A stretch of 64,000 bases of DNA from Bacillota bacterium (lineage in GTDB: Bacteria; Bacillota; Clostridia; Lachnospirales; Lachnospiraceae): NCBI GenBank assembly GCA_023386315.1, contig JAEWJZ010000010.1, forward strand, positions 310,001 through 374,000, given 5' to 3'. The notes below the pieces were generated by a model. It made no database searches. It was not told where the DNA came from and was given only the letters and a program-made list of their open reading frames with translations. Positions 18,648 through 27,534 of the stretch are shown here, piece by piece (the stretch's first letter is position 1; every line of letters starts with the position of its first letter). A program made the position numbers and the translations under genes.

Positions 18648-19484
18648 TTACTGCTCTTTCCCATTCTTTTTCGCCTGATGCTCTGCCACATTCCGTATGA
18701 TCAGCACTGCCACCGCCATCAGAACCAGAATGGAAGAAACAGCAAATGCCGAGGTAATGGATTCCGATGAATTGGAAAGATAAAGGGCATCGATTTCAAG
18801 AGGAAGAGTAAATGTCTCCCCTCTGGTTTTTGACAAAGCATGGACAGCCCCGAACTCTCCAAGTGCCCTTGCCGTACAGAGAATCACCCCATAAAGAAGT
18901 GCCCAGCGTATATGAGGAAACGTGATCTTCCGGAATATGGTAAATCCGTCTGCCCCCATAAGCGCTGCCGCTTCTTCCTCTTCTTTTCCTATGGAAAGAA
19001 GAACCGGTATGATTTCTCTTGATACAAATGGAAATGTGACAAATACAGTTGCAAGCACCACTCCCGGAATGGCAAATACGATCTGGATATTTGTTCCAAG
19101 AGTCTCATTAAGCCTGGCAATCAGACCTCCCGCCCATCCCATTCTCCCGAATGTCATTAAAAAGGCAAGCCCTGCAATCACGGGAGAAATGGAAAATGGA
19201 ATGTCAATGACTGCAGAAAGAATCTGCTTTCCTTTAAACGAAAATCTGGTTATCAGCCATGCTGCCGCGATCCCAAAGATGGTATTGACGGCGACTGCAG
19301 TCACAGCTGCCAGCACAGTGACCCCAAACGCTGATTTTACAGAAGGGGCAGCCAATGATTTTAAGTAAAAGCCCATACCCTCTTTCAGTGAATTGACGAT
19401 GACTGAGATCAGAGGCAGGACCAGCATGAAAAAAAGAAATAACGTACTGATTCCAATGAGAATCCATTTACCTTTTATTTTCAT
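18648..19484 (-). CDS. cysW: sulfate ABC transporter permease CysW
   Basis: Membrane subunit of the sulfate importer, 278 aa, with six predicted helices. The EAA loop that docks on CysA is visible (EEEAAALMGADGFTIFRKITFPHIRWALLYG, around residues 165-195). The segment ALGEFGAVHALSKTRGET is typical of CysW. It follows cysT by 12 bp with AGGAGGG before the ATG. Confidence 0.92.
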   Translation of the reverse strand: MKIKGKWILIGISTLFLFFMLVLPLISVIVNSLKEGMGFYLKSLAAPSVKSAFGVTVLAAVTAVAVNTIFGIAAAWLITRFSFKGKQILSAVIDIPFSISPVIAGLAFLMTFGRMGWAGGLIARLNETLGTNIQIVFAIPGVVLATVFVTFPFVSREIIPVLLSIGKEEEEAAALMGADGFTIFRKITFPHIRWALLYGVILCTARALGEFGAVHALSKTRGETFTLPLEIDALYLSNSSESITSAFAVSSILVLMAVAVLIIRNVAEHQAKKNGKEQ

Positions 19485-19496
19485 CCATTTACCCTC

Positions 19497-20348
19497 CTAT
19501 AAGCAGCTGGTGCGCTTCGCCTGATGCACCTGAATCATATTTACAAACAGTAAAACCAGAAAGGACAGGAAAAGCATCACCAGAGCAATCGCCGTCGCCC
19601 CGGGATAATCCACATAGTTCAGTTTCTGCATGATCACATAGGATACCACCTGTGTCTGATTCCTGGCGTTGTTTCCGGATATGTAGATCACGCTGCCATA
19701 TTCCCCCACGCCTCTTGCAAAGGCAAGACCGAATCCAGTCAGAAGGGCAGGGCCCAGCTCCGGCAGAATTACTCTTCTAAACGTATGAAATTTCCCGGCT
19801 CCCAGAATTGCAGCCGCCTCCTCATACCGTGGATCAAGGGTCTCAAGTACCGGCTGAATAGACCGCACCACAAATGGTATTCCAATAAAAATCAGGGCGA
19901 TGGTCAGTCCGGTCTTCGTATATGCCGCTTTTATTCCGAACGATCCAAGAAACTGGCCCATAATCCCCGTATCTGAATACAGCTTGGACAAAGTGATTCC
20001 TGCTACTGCAGTGGGTAAGGCAAAGGGAAGTTCAATGATTCCATCCATAATCCGCTTGCCTGGAAACTCGTAACGTACCAGAACCCATGCGAGAATCAGT
20101 CCAAACACACTGTTGACAAATGCGGCAAAAATGGAACAGAGCAAGCTGGTTTTAAACGCATTTACCACATTGGTCTTTGTAATCAGGTTTATAAATTCCC
20201 GGGGGGATAACTGAAAGGAATATACCAGCACTGAGGCAAGTGGAATGAGTATAATGCCCGAAAGCATGAACAGTGTAATTCCCATACTCAGCCCGAATCC
20301 CGGTATGACACGCTGGCTTTTTCCTGTTGGATCTGACTGTTTTGTCAT
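19497..20348 (-). CDS. cysT: sulfate ABC transporter permease CysT
   Basis: Second membrane subunit of the sulfate importer, 283 aa, six helices, with the EAA loop DPRYEEAAAILGAGKFHTFRR. The segment ARGVGEYGSVIYISGN is diagnostic of CysT/CysU. It starts after GGGAGGAAAG and lies 15 bp after the binding-protein gene. Confidence 0.93.
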   Translation of the reverse strand: MTKQSDPTGKSQRVIPGFGLSMGITLFMLSGIILIPLASVLVYSFQLSPREFINLITKTNVVNAFKTSLLCSIFAAFVNSVFGLILAWVLVRYEFPGKRIMDGIIELPFALPTAVAGITLSKLYSDTGIMGQFLGSFGIKAAYTKTGLTIALIFIGIPFVVRSIQPVLETLDPRYEEAAAILGAGKFHTFRRVILPELGPALLTGFGLAFARGVGEYGSVIYISGNNARNQTQVVSYVIMQKLNYVDYPGATAIALVMLFLSFLVLLFVNMIQVHQAKRTSCL

Positions 20349-20363
20349 CTGACTTTCCTCCCT

Positions 20364-21395
20364 CTAATTTTCGTAAATCTGGTCGAAGATTCCCCCGTCA
20401 GCAAAAAAAGTTTCATAAGCGGTATCCCAGCCGCCGAAATCATCAATGGTACAAAGATTTACATTAAGATCAAACTTTTCGGAATATTCAGAAAGAATCT
20501 TCTTATTTGAAGGCCTGTATCCGTATTCGCCGATCAGCCTCTGCGCTTCATCGGAATAAAGGTATTTTAAGTATTCCTCAGAAGCCTTCTCTGCTCCGTC
20601 TCTGCGGGCGTTTGCATCCACCACCGCCACACTGGGCTCTGCAAGAATACTGATGCTGGGAGTGATAATTTCATACTGATCCGGATACTCTTTCACCGTA
20701 TTGATGGCTTCATTCTCCCAGGCAATCAGCACATCTCCCTGTCCGTTTTCCACAAAGGTAGTGGTTGCTCCCCTCGCTCCAGAATCCATAACAGAGACAT
20801 TTTTATAAAGGTCTGCCGCAAATGATTTTATTTTCTCCTCGTTTCCATGGTAAGTGACCTTCGCATACTGCCAGGCAGCCAGAAAATTCCAGCAGGCACC
20901 CCCGCTGCTCTTGGGATCCGGGGTAATGATCTCCACACCTGGTTTAATCAGATCAGACCAGTCCTTTATCTTTTTTTCATTCCCTTTCCTCACCAGAAAC
21001 ACGATGGCAGAGGTATAAGGTGATGAATTTCCCTCAAATTCCTTAATCCATCCGGAATCAATCAAACCGGACTTTTCAATCATGGCAATATCATGGGCCA
21101 GAGCCAGAGTCACCACATTTGCTTTTGCCCCTTCTATGACCGAACGTGCCTGACTGCCCGATCCACCGTGGGACTGCACCACCGTTATTCCGGTTTGATA
21201 GGTGTCCCTATAATAGGATTCAAAGATTTTGTTGTACTCCTGATAAAACTCTCTGGTGGGATCATAAGAAACATTGGTGATTGTGATTGTTCCGTCTTTT
21301 CCGGAATCTGTCTGCCTGGCACATCCTGCAGACATTACTGCTGCTACGATAATCAGCGCCAGGGCTGCTGCCCGCTTTTTTCCTCTTTTTCTCAT
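20364..21395 (-). CDS. sbp: sulfate-binding lipoprotein
   Basis: Captures sulfate outside the membrane for CysTWA. The 343 aa protein has a lipoprotein signal (basic lead, hydrophobic stretch, lipobox MSAGC at about residues 21-25). The mature part has the SBP/CysP pattern NVSYDPTREFYQEYN and IITPDPKSSGGACWNFLAAW. Further family segments are VMDSGARGATTTF and GQGDVLIAWENEA. It heads the eight-gene leftward sulfur operon and is divergent from a LysR gene across 190 bp. Confidence 0.95.
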   Translation of the reverse strand: MRKRGKKRAAALALIIVAAVMSAGCARQTDSGKDGTITITNVSYDPTREFYQEYNKIFESYYRDTYQTGITVVQSHGGSGSQARSVIEGAKANVVTLALAHDIAMIEKSGLIDSGWIKEFEGNSSPYTSAIVFLVRKGNEKKIKDWSDLIKPGVEIITPDPKSSGGACWNFLAAWQYAKVTYHGNEEKIKSFAADLYKNVSVMDSGARGATTTFVENGQGDVLIAWENEAINTVKEYPDQYEIITPSISILAEPSVAVVDANARRDGAEKASEEYLKYLYSDEAQRLIGEYGYRPSNKKILSEYSEKFDLNVNLCTIDDFGGWDTAYETFFADGGIFDQIYEN

Positions 21396-21585
21396 TCATG
21401 AACCTCCGCATGCTACGTGTGTTATCTGGAAGTTTAATCCCTATTTACATATTTGTAAAGTATGTTATTGTTTTTTCTTTCACTATATGTTAGAATTTCC
21501 TTATCTATTCCCCTATAACCATATTTTTTTGCTTATATATCATATATTACCAGTATGTAAATATGATATTAGTCAGGAGGAACTC
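21396..21585. promoter_or_regulatory. divergent promoter region of sbp operon and LysR gene
   Basis: 190 AT-rich bases between divergent starts. ATTTACATA (about 21443) and its inverted copy TATGTAAAT (about 21554) lie near either end and could be LysR half-sites. The -35 and -10 boxes are not certain. Confidence 0.4.
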
Positions 21586-22470
21586 ATGTCCATTAAAACA
21601 TTGATGATCTTTGTCACGGTCTATAAGGAAGAAAGCATTACTGCTGCTGCAAACAAGCTGAATATCAGCCAGCCCGCGGTGAGCCTTGCAATCCGGGAAC
21701 TGGAAAATGAGTATTCCATCCGGTTGTTTGAACGGGCTGGGAGGGGCATTCAAAAGACCAGTACTGCCCGTAATTTATATGAATTTGCCTCCCACATCAC
21801 CTCTCTTTATCAGGAAATGGATTCAGAGTTTAAAAAGCAGGATCAGACCACTCCGCTGCGAATCGGATTTTCCAGCACCATCGGAGCCTGCCTGATGCCT
21901 GATATTATTCACTGTTTTACGAAAAGTGGTCAGGTTCCCATGCCTTACTTAAAAGTTGACACTTCTGACAGGATAGAAACCGCTATCCTGGAAAATCAGC
22001 TTGATCTGGCTCTCACCGAGGGAGTAAGCAGCTCTGATAAAATACTGACTGAACCATTCGCCAATGAACAGTTAATTTTAGTTTCCAGTCCTTCCCATCC
22101 GTTGGCTCAGAGAGAGAAAATAACACTGGAGGACTTAAGAGAAGAACGTTTTATATTAAGAGAAAAAGGCAGTCAGACCAGAAAACTGGCTGAATCTGCC
22201 TTTCACCTGCATAATTTTATCCTCCGCCCTGTCCTTGAAAGCACCAGCAATGAAGCAATCATGTGGGGAGTCTGTACAAATCTTGGAATTGCCATACTGC
22301 CGGAACGCCAGGTGTCCGGATACCTGGGAAAGGGAACGCTGTCCGCCCTGCCCCTGCAGGGGGTTGAGCTAAAACGGGAATATCAGATAATTTATCATCA
22401 GAATAAGTATTTAAATCCGGTAATGCTGCATTTTATGGAGCTGGTTAAACAAAAAACAAATACGCCCTGA
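21586..22470 (+). CDS. LysR-family regulator, probable sulfur operon activator
   Basis: 294 aa with an N-terminal helix-turn-helix (ESITAAANKLNISQPAVSLAIRELE, residues 18-42) and a two-lobed effector domain. ATG 21586 follows CAGGAGG by 6 bases; the frame is open far upstream, but that part has no ribosome site and falls in the promoter region. Its position divergent from the sulfate-binding protein is the classic arrangement for a CysB/CysR-type regulator, so control of sulfate uptake and reduction is inferred. The effector might be O-acetylserine, but nothing in the sequence shows it. Confidence 0.88.
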   Translation: MSIKTLMIFVTVYKEESITAAANKLNISQPAVSLAIRELENEYSIRLFERAGRGIQKTSTARNLYEFASHITSLYQEMDSEFKKQDQTTPLRIGFSSTIGACLMPDIIHCFTKSGQVPMPYLKVDTSDRIETAILENQLDLALTEGVSSSDKILTEPFANEQLILVSSPSHPLAQREKITLEDLREERFILREKGSQTRKLAESAFHLHNFILRPVLESTSNEAIMWGVCTNLGIAILPERQVSGYLGKGTLSALPLQGVELKREYQIIYHQNKYLNPVMLHFMELVKQKTNTP

Positions 22471-22516
22471 AAGGAATTCCTCCCAGGACGCATCTCATAT
22501 GTATGATTACTCTTTA

Positions 22517-23299
22517 TTAATATGTAAACAGCTGTACCCAGTACTGTGTTCCTGCACCGTTTTGTACATTGCCGACACCGATATGTGTAAAGCTCTTATT
22601 TAAGATGTTAGCCCGGTGTCCGGCACTGTTCATCCATGCATTCATTACTTCTTGCGGTGTCTTCTGACCCCAGGCAATGTTCTCGCCTGCACCGCGGAAG
22701 TTAACATTCTGCTCTTTGATTGCAGTAGAGAAGGAACTGCCGTTTGGACGTACATGCTCGAAGGAAGTCTGAATTTCATTGGCTCTTACATTCGCTGCTT
22801 TTTCCACATTTGCATCAATAGTAAGAGGTGCAAGTCCTGCTTTTGCTCTTTCTGCATTTACCAGATCAACAACCTGCTGAGTGTAGGTTTTGTTGGTAGT
22901 GGAGCCGCTGTTGGTGCTGCCGGTGTTGGTGTTTCCACTGTTAGTGTTTCCGGTGTTGGTGTTTCCAGTGTTGGTGTTTCCGGTGTTGGTGTTTCCGGTG
23001 TTGGTGTTTCCGGTATTTGTATTACCATTATTGGTATTGCTTCCGTTTCCATTGCTGCAAGTTCCAGTTTTATTACTATTGCCGTTGGTTAAACAGGACC
23101 AGTTTAAATTGTTTGAGTTGATTCCAAGCTGCTGAAGCTTCGCCCTCAAATCACTGGCATTACAGGAGCCATAAATTGCAGTCACGTTTCTTCCGCCATA
23201 GCATTGTCTGTATGAGTTATTCACCGCTGCGTTTGCTGTTAATGGAAGCATGCTTGTCAAGGTTAACGTAATCAATCCAATTGCCTTTAGTTTCTTCAA
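22517..23299 (-). CDS. secreted CAP-domain (SCP/PR1) protein with Gly-Asn-Thr repeat linker
   Basis: 260 aa exported protein. A signal peptide (MKKLKAIGLITLTL...ANA) is followed by a small Cys-containing domain (residues 26-75: RQCYGGRNVTAIYGSC, WSCLTNG), which may form disulfides. Next is a low-complexity linker (about 75-135) of five-residue GNTNT repeats. The C-terminal CAP domain carries HVRPNGSSF, GENIAWGQ and HRANILN, with the two conserved His and the Glu. Clostridial CAP proteins of this make (YkwD-like) are secreted or wall-linked; the biochemical role is not established. It is monocistronic and convergent with the LysR gene. Confidence 0.88.
   Translation of the reverse strand: MKKLKAIGLITLTLTSMLPLTANAAVNNSYRQCYGGRNVTAIYGSCNASDLRAKLQQLGINSNNLNWSCLTNGNSNKTGTCSNGNGSNTNNGNTNTGNTNTGNTNTGNTNTGNTNTGNTNSGNTNTGSTNSGSTTNKTYTQQVVDLVNAERAKAGLAPLTIDANVEKAANVRANEIQTSFEHVRPNGSSFSTAIKEQNVNFRGAGENIAWGQKTPQEVMNAWMNSAGHRANILNKSFTHIGVGNVQNGAGTQYWVQLFTY
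22902..23040 (-). repeat. 15-bp tandem repeat in CAP protein linker
   Basis: About eight near-identical 15-bp units, each encoding GNTNT or a variant (GNTNS, GSTNS). The unit length keeps the frame, so the copy number can vary by slippage without breaking the protein. Confidence 0.85.
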
Positions 23300-23445
23300 T
23301 GTTATTTCCTCCTTTTGGGTTTGTTACAATTTTATTACATTTGTGTTACAAGAATATGATAGCACTGTTACTTCCATTTTTCCAGTGGTAATACATGGTA
23401 ATTATTTTCCCAGATTCCAGAAACGGAAATAGGAATTTTCCATTC

Positions 23446-24321
23446 TCACTCCAGTTCCCTGTATGCATCTGTTAAAAAGTCCAGAAAATGCCTGCTTGCA
23501 GCAGGTAATATCCTCTGATCCTTAAATACGACTCCAATGGTTCTGGATAGCGGCGGTTCCAGATTTCTCACAGCATTTTTATAATCCACCCGGTTTAAAA
23601 TTAAATCTGAGAGAATTCCCACACCCAGCCCTTTTTCTATCATCGCCATAATTGTATAATCATCATGAACAATATATTGAATGTTCGGTTTGATGTCATG
23701 CTGCCGGAAATACTCCATGGGTTCATTTAAACTTCCCTCTTCCAACAGGATAAATGGCTCTTGTGCCAGTTCCTTTATAGGGATCTCCTCTTTTTTTGCA
23801 AGGGGATGGGTTATGGGAAGAACTGCAAGCATGGGATCTTTTTTTAAGGGAATGGTCTTCAGTTCCTGATCTGTCACTGCCTGGGGATTAATGAAACCAA
23901 AGTCCACGCTTCCTTCCTTTACCAGCTGCTCAATCGCCGTGTAATCTCCCTGGTAAAGCTGAAAGCTGACAGAGGGATATTTTTCTTTGAAGCCCTTCAT
24001 CAATCCCGGAAGCCAGTGACAGGATACACTGGCAAAGGTGCCGATGCGGATGGCTGCATTCTGAATCCCTTCTATCTCACTTCGTTTTTCCATCAATTCC
24101 CTGTATGCATGACAGATATTTTTTATGTATGGCATAAGCGCAGACCCGTCCGGTGTCAGTGTTACGCCTTTTTTTGACCGTATAAAAAGGACTGTATCAA
24201 GTTCCTCTTCCAGAGACTGAACCATCTGGCTGACAGCGGACTGTGTATAGCCCAGTTCCATGGCAGCTTTGGTAAATCCCCCGCATTCTACGATTTTAAC
24301 GACTGCCCGGTACCGGTTCAT
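23446..24321 (-). CDS. LysR-family regulator divergent from azlCD
   Basis: 291 aa LysR protein with an N-terminal helix-turn-helix (GGFTKAAMELGYTQSAVSQMVQSLE, residues 14-38) and a periplasmic-binding-like effector domain (DFGFINPQ, GVGILSDLI). It is transcribed away from azlC across 129 bp that hold a striking symmetric site, so it probably controls the branched-chain amino acid exporter. Confidence 0.88.
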   Translation of the reverse strand: MNRYRAVVKIVECGGFTKAAMELGYTQSAVSQMVQSLEEELDTVLFIRSKKGVTLTPDGSALMPYIKNICHAYRELMEKRSEIEGIQNAAIRIGTFASVSCHWLPGLMKGFKEKYPSVSFQLYQGDYTAIEQLVKEGSVDFGFINPQAVTDQELKTIPLKKDPMLAVLPITHPLAKKEEIPIKELAQEPFILLEEGSLNEPMEYFRQHDIKPNIQYIVHDDYTIMAMIEKGLGVGILSDLILNRVDYKNAVRNLEPPLSRTIGVVFKDQRILPAASRHFLDFLTDAYRELE

Positions 24322-24339
24322 TCATTCACCTACTTATCC

Positions 24340-24384
24340 ATCAGTTTTCCTAATGTTTCCATTATAAACATTTGTTTTACTGAT
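24340..24384. promoter_or_regulatory. candidate LysR operator between the regulator and azlC
   Basis: Two nested inverted repeats share one centre: ATCAGT...ACTGAT (24340-24345 and 24379-24384) and ATGTTT...AAACAT (24353-24358 and 24366-24371). All three gaps are exactly 7 bp. This regular spacing fits binding of LysR dimers along one face. Confidence 0.65.
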
Positions 24385-24450
24385 GTAAAGAACCGTGGTA
24401 TATTTTTCTTAGTTTATTAAGGGGGAGTGACCCTTTTACGGAGGATACTT

Positions 24451-25173
24451 ATGAACGAACGCAGATTACAATATTTTACCGGAATAAAAGACGGCATTCC
24501 CATAGGACTTGGATACTTTGCCGTGTCCTTTACCTTTGGCATTATGGCGGCTAATACCGGCCTTACACCATGGCAGGCCATCGTGATGTCACTTACCAAC
24601 TTAACCTCAGCAGGACAGTTCGCCGGACTTGGGATCATCAAAGCAGGGGCTTCCCTTGGAGAAATGGCTCTTGCCCAGTTTGTGATCAATTTAAGATACA
24701 GCTTAATGTCCTGTTCCCTGTCCCAGAAATTTAAAGAAGATACTCCATTTTATCACCGTTTTCTCATCGGATACGGTGTAACAGATGAGGTTTTTGGTGT
24801 CTCCGTATGCAAGTCCGGTAAATTAGATCCCCTCTACTGCTATGGACTGCTGTCTGCGGCGGTCCCGGGCTGGACACTGGGCACTGCTTTCGGAGCCGTA
24901 TCCGGGAGCCTGCTTCCAGACCGTCTTTTAAGTGCTTTAAGCGTAGGGTTATACGGTATGTTTGTGGCTATTATCGTACCTCCGGCAAGAGATAACCGGA
25001 CTCTGGCGCTGGTGGTAGCTGCTTCCATGATTCTTAGTTTATTGTTTTTCTGTCTTCCGGGACTGCGTATGATTTCTTCCGGTATGAGGCTCATACTTCT
25101 GACAGTTGTGATTGCAGGTGCAGCCGCTTTTCTGTTTCCATTTCCTGCTGAAGAGGAGGTTTCTTATGAATGA
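24451..25173 (+). CDS. azlC: branched-chain amino acid exporter large subunit
   Basis: 240 aa membrane protein of the AzlC family, with the N-terminal GIPIGLGYFAVSFTFGI and TSAGQFAGLGI segments and about seven helices. With AzlD it exports branched-chain amino acids or analogues. ATG 24451 was chosen for ACGGAGG 7 bases upstream; eight earlier codons in frame have no ribosome site. The stop overlaps the azlD start by 8 bp. Confidence 0.93.
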   Translation: MNERRLQYFTGIKDGIPIGLGYFAVSFTFGIMAANTGLTPWQAIVMSLTNLTSAGQFAGLGIIKAGASLGEMALAQFVINLRYSLMSCSLSQKFKEDTPFYHRFLIGYGVTDEVFGVSVCKSGKLDPLYCYGLLSAAVPGWTLGTAFGAVSGSLLPDRLLSALSVGLYGMFVAIIVPPARDNRTLALVVAASMILSLLFFCLPGLRMISSGMRLILLTVVIAGAAAFLFPFPAEEEVSYE

Positions 25174-25480
25174 CCGAATTTATGTGTATATACTGGTTAT
25201 GGCAATCGTGACTTATGCTATCCGCGTACTTCCCCTGACTCTGATCCGGCGGGAAATAAAAAGCACATGGGTTCGGTCCTTTCTCTTCTACGTTCCCTAT
25301 GTAACCCTGTCCGTGATGACTTTTCCGGCTATTCTCACAGCTACAAGGAGTATCTGGTCCGCAGCGGCGGCATTGGCGGCGGCTGTGGTGATGGCTTATA
25401 GAGGGAAGACGCTGATTTTTGTTTCCCTGACGGCTTGCGGGGTTGTATTATTGATGGAGTTGCTGCCGGGGATTTTATAG
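25166..25480 (+). CDS. azlD: branched-chain amino acid exporter small subunit
   Basis: 104 aa AzlD-family membrane protein with about four helices and the motif YAIRVLPLTLIRREI. The start at 25166 follows AAGAGGAGG inside the end of azlC, so it is translationally coupled. A hairpin terminator follows. Confidence 0.92.
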   Translation: MNDRIYVYILVMAIVTYAIRVLPLTLIRREIKSTWVRSFLFYVPYVTLSVMTFPAILTATRSIWSAAAALAAAVVMAYRGKTLIFVSLTACGVVLLMELLPGIL

Positions 25481-25493
25481 CCAATAGAAAAAT

Positions 25494-25540
25494 AAAAGAA
25501 GTACAACTTTCAAAAAGCGAAGGGAATGTTGTGCTTCTTT
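25494..25540 (+). terminator. terminator of azlCD
   Basis: AAAAGAAGTACAAC pairs with GTTGTGCTTCTTT, with one G-T pair, around a 20-base loop. Confidence 0.65.
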
Positions 25541-25551
25541 GCAGAGGTTAT

Positions 25552-25956
25552 TTAACGGTATTTCATAAATTTAAGTATTAGAATCATTGAAAATAAATAT
25601 AAAAGATCATTTAAAGCAATCGTACGCCACGCATTTTTCTTATCAATGGGAAAAAAGTTCCTTGGATTTTTCTCGTCATATTGAATCTTCGTTTTCTGAT
25701 ACAGTTGTAATAGTTTCTCATTTTTCTCATAAAGCGGAAATTCTTCTTCGTAGGTAATTCCATCTACAATATATCTATAAGCAGCATAATAGACATAATT
25801 TTTTAAGAATCTATCACGTTTACAATGTTTTCTTATCCTAATTATTGCACCTATAGTATCTCCCTTATATTTTTTAAAATTATAATGTTTCATAATAGCT
25901 CTGATTAGATCAGCACAACAAACAACAACAATTATTGCTAATAATACTTTACCCAT
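25552..25956 (-). CDS. small membrane protein, DUF3592-like
   Basis: 134 aa with a hydrophobic N-terminal helix (VLLAIIVVVCCADLI) and a second helix near the C-terminus (ALNDLLYLFSMILIL). The soluble part between them has RYIVDGITYEEEFPLYEK and KIQYDEKNPRNFFPI, which resembles DUF3592 proteins. The function is unknown. It follows the MFS gene by 56 bp, and both are visibly AT-richer than their neighbours, which suggests they arrived together. Confidence 0.7.
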   Translation of the reverse strand: MGKVLLAIIVVVCCADLIRAIMKHYNFKKYKGDTIGAIIRIRKHCKRDRFLKNYVYYAAYRYIVDGITYEEEFPLYEKNEKLLQLYQKTKIQYDEKNPRNFFPIDKKNAWRTIALNDLLYLFSMILILKFMKYR

Positions 25957-26012
25957 TTATTTCGTCCTTTCTAAACATTATCTGGCGTCTTCTTATAAAC
26001 AGCAATTAAAAT

Positions 26013-27278
26013 TTATACTTCATCCATACCTTCCATTCTTCTTATAGATTTTAAGGTCCCAATGTATAAAAAAATTAAAACTGTAATTACTCCAACACAA
26101 AAATAAGTACGTATAATTGTTAAGTAAGGCAAAACTATTGCCAACAGAAAAGAACCTGCTGGAATAGATGAGCAAGCCATGGCATTAAAGATACTTGCAG
26201 CTCTGCCAAGGTATTCGTTTGGAGTATTTGCCATGAAAGTCACTTGTGCTGACATACCAATCATAGAATTGATAAATCCAAATATGCATAGAATAACCCC
26301 ATAGGTTATATAACGCAGAGGAATATAATCAATCATACCAACAAACATTAAGCAGAAGTATATAATTCCAATTAATGCACCGCCATAAATTAATATATCT
26401 TTATTTGAAAATGTTTTTCTAACACAGACAAAAAGTAAACTGCCCAGTATAAGCCCGCAAGTCAAAAAAATGCTTCCTACCGACATCGCATTAACTCCTA
26501 AACTAAGGCACTCATTCACATATGCCGCCTGTAGTTTTTCCAATGGAACAGTAATTACGTTTAATAGGAATCCAATACAACATATTATAAAAATAATCCG
26601 ATTTTTTTTAAAGTATTGTATGCCACCGTATAGATCAGTGCTATAATTCTTAACATTAATGTTTGTATGTCTTTTATCTTTTTTACTTTGTGGTAACTTT
26701 AATAAGCAAAATAATATTGCTGATATAAAGAAAGTAATTGCATCAACAATAATTGCACCCCCACTTCCAAGAATGCCAATAACAGCACCTGCACAGCCCA
26801 GACCTATGAGTTCAGATATACGGCTAGCAGACTGATTGAGCGATAAACCAATATTATAATCCTGCTTTTTTAATACAAGTGGAATTATAGAAAGACTGCT
26901 GGGTATTCTGTAAGCCTCAAAACATGAATTTAAAAAAGTAAGAATTAATAAATGCCACGGCTGCAACACTCCTGATATCATCATAATACCTGTACATAAG
27001 ACCACTAAACCTCTGCCTGTGTCACATAATATAACTGTGATTCTTTTATCAATAAATTCCACCAAAGCTCCGGCAAAAGGCTGAAGTAAGATCGTGGGCA
27101 GAGAGTTTATACCATAAATAAGCGCCAGCCATGAGGTAGAGCCGGTTAGTTCATACACCATCCAGCCATATGCTATAGAATCGATAGAATCACCAAACCT
27201 GCCTATTATGTTTGAAAGAATAATTTTTAAATATTCTTTTTCTGTTTTTATAAATGATTGATACATATATTTTTCCAT
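26013..27278 (-). CDS. MFS transporter (MFS_3 / EntS-like)
   Basis: 421 aa with about twelve membrane helices and the loop QPFAGALVEFIDKRITVILCDTGRGLVV, the typical loop 2-3 of the MFS_3 group (enterobactin exporter EntS and macrolide-efflux-like proteins). An AGGAGG-type site is present but 19 bases from the ATG, so the start is uncertain. The gene is AT-rich relative to its neighbours. A role in drug or small-molecule efflux is likely from the family; the substrate is unknown. Confidence 0.85.
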   Translation of the reverse strand: MEKYMYQSFIKTEKEYLKIILSNIIGRFGDSIDSIAYGWMVYELTGSTSWLALIYGINSLPTILLQPFAGALVEFIDKRITVILCDTGRGLVVLCTGIMMISGVLQPWHLLILTFLNSCFEAYRIPSSLSIIPLVLKKQDYNIGLSLNQSASRISELIGLGCAGAVIGILGSGGAIIVDAITFFISAILFCLLKLPQSKKDKRHTNINVKNYSTDLYGGIQYFKKNRIIFIICCIGFLLNVITVPLEKLQAAYVNECLSLGVNAMSVGSIFLTCGLILGSLLFVCVRKTFSNKDILIYGGALIGIIYFCLMFVGMIDYIPLRYITYGVILCIFGFINSMIGMSAQVTFMANTPNEYLGRAASIFNAMACSSIPAGSFLLAIVLPYLTIIRTYFCVGVITVLIFLYIGTLKSIRRMEGMDEV

Positions 27279-27464
27279 TGTTTAGTCTTTACCTATAACC
27301 TCCCTTCGATATGAGTTTTTAAACAATATGTATTTATTAACAATTAACATTTTATGACAACAATTTCAACCCATGTGCCGAAATTATACGTGTTAGCTTC
27401 CAAAATTGGACACTACCAAAGAATTTGATCATCAAACCGGCAGCAGACCAATCTCCCTGTATGC

Positions 27465-27494
27465 AAAAAACAGACAACTTTCGATGTCTGTTTT
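27465..27494 (-). terminator. terminator of the Rrf2 gene
   Basis: AAAACAGACA / TGTCTGTTTT, a perfect 10-bp stem with an 8-base loop. On the minus strand the stem ends in TTTTTT. Confidence 0.8.
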
Positions 27495-27534
27495 CTGCTA
27501 TCATATATAAGAATGAACAAAGCTCCCCATTCTC

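Noticed and set aside
21274..21585. Long N-terminal extension of the LysR protein
   Set aside because: It falls in the divergent promoter region and the sbp signal peptide; ATG 21586 has a strong ribosome site.
22902..23040. Regular short repeats resembling a CRISPR array
   Set aside because: Units are 15 bp, contiguous without spacers, and lie in frame inside a coding gene.
27390..27420. TCCAAAATTGGACACTACC-like text that resembles ends of some insertion sequences
   Set aside because: Only one short stretch, with no partner repeat or transposase nearby.
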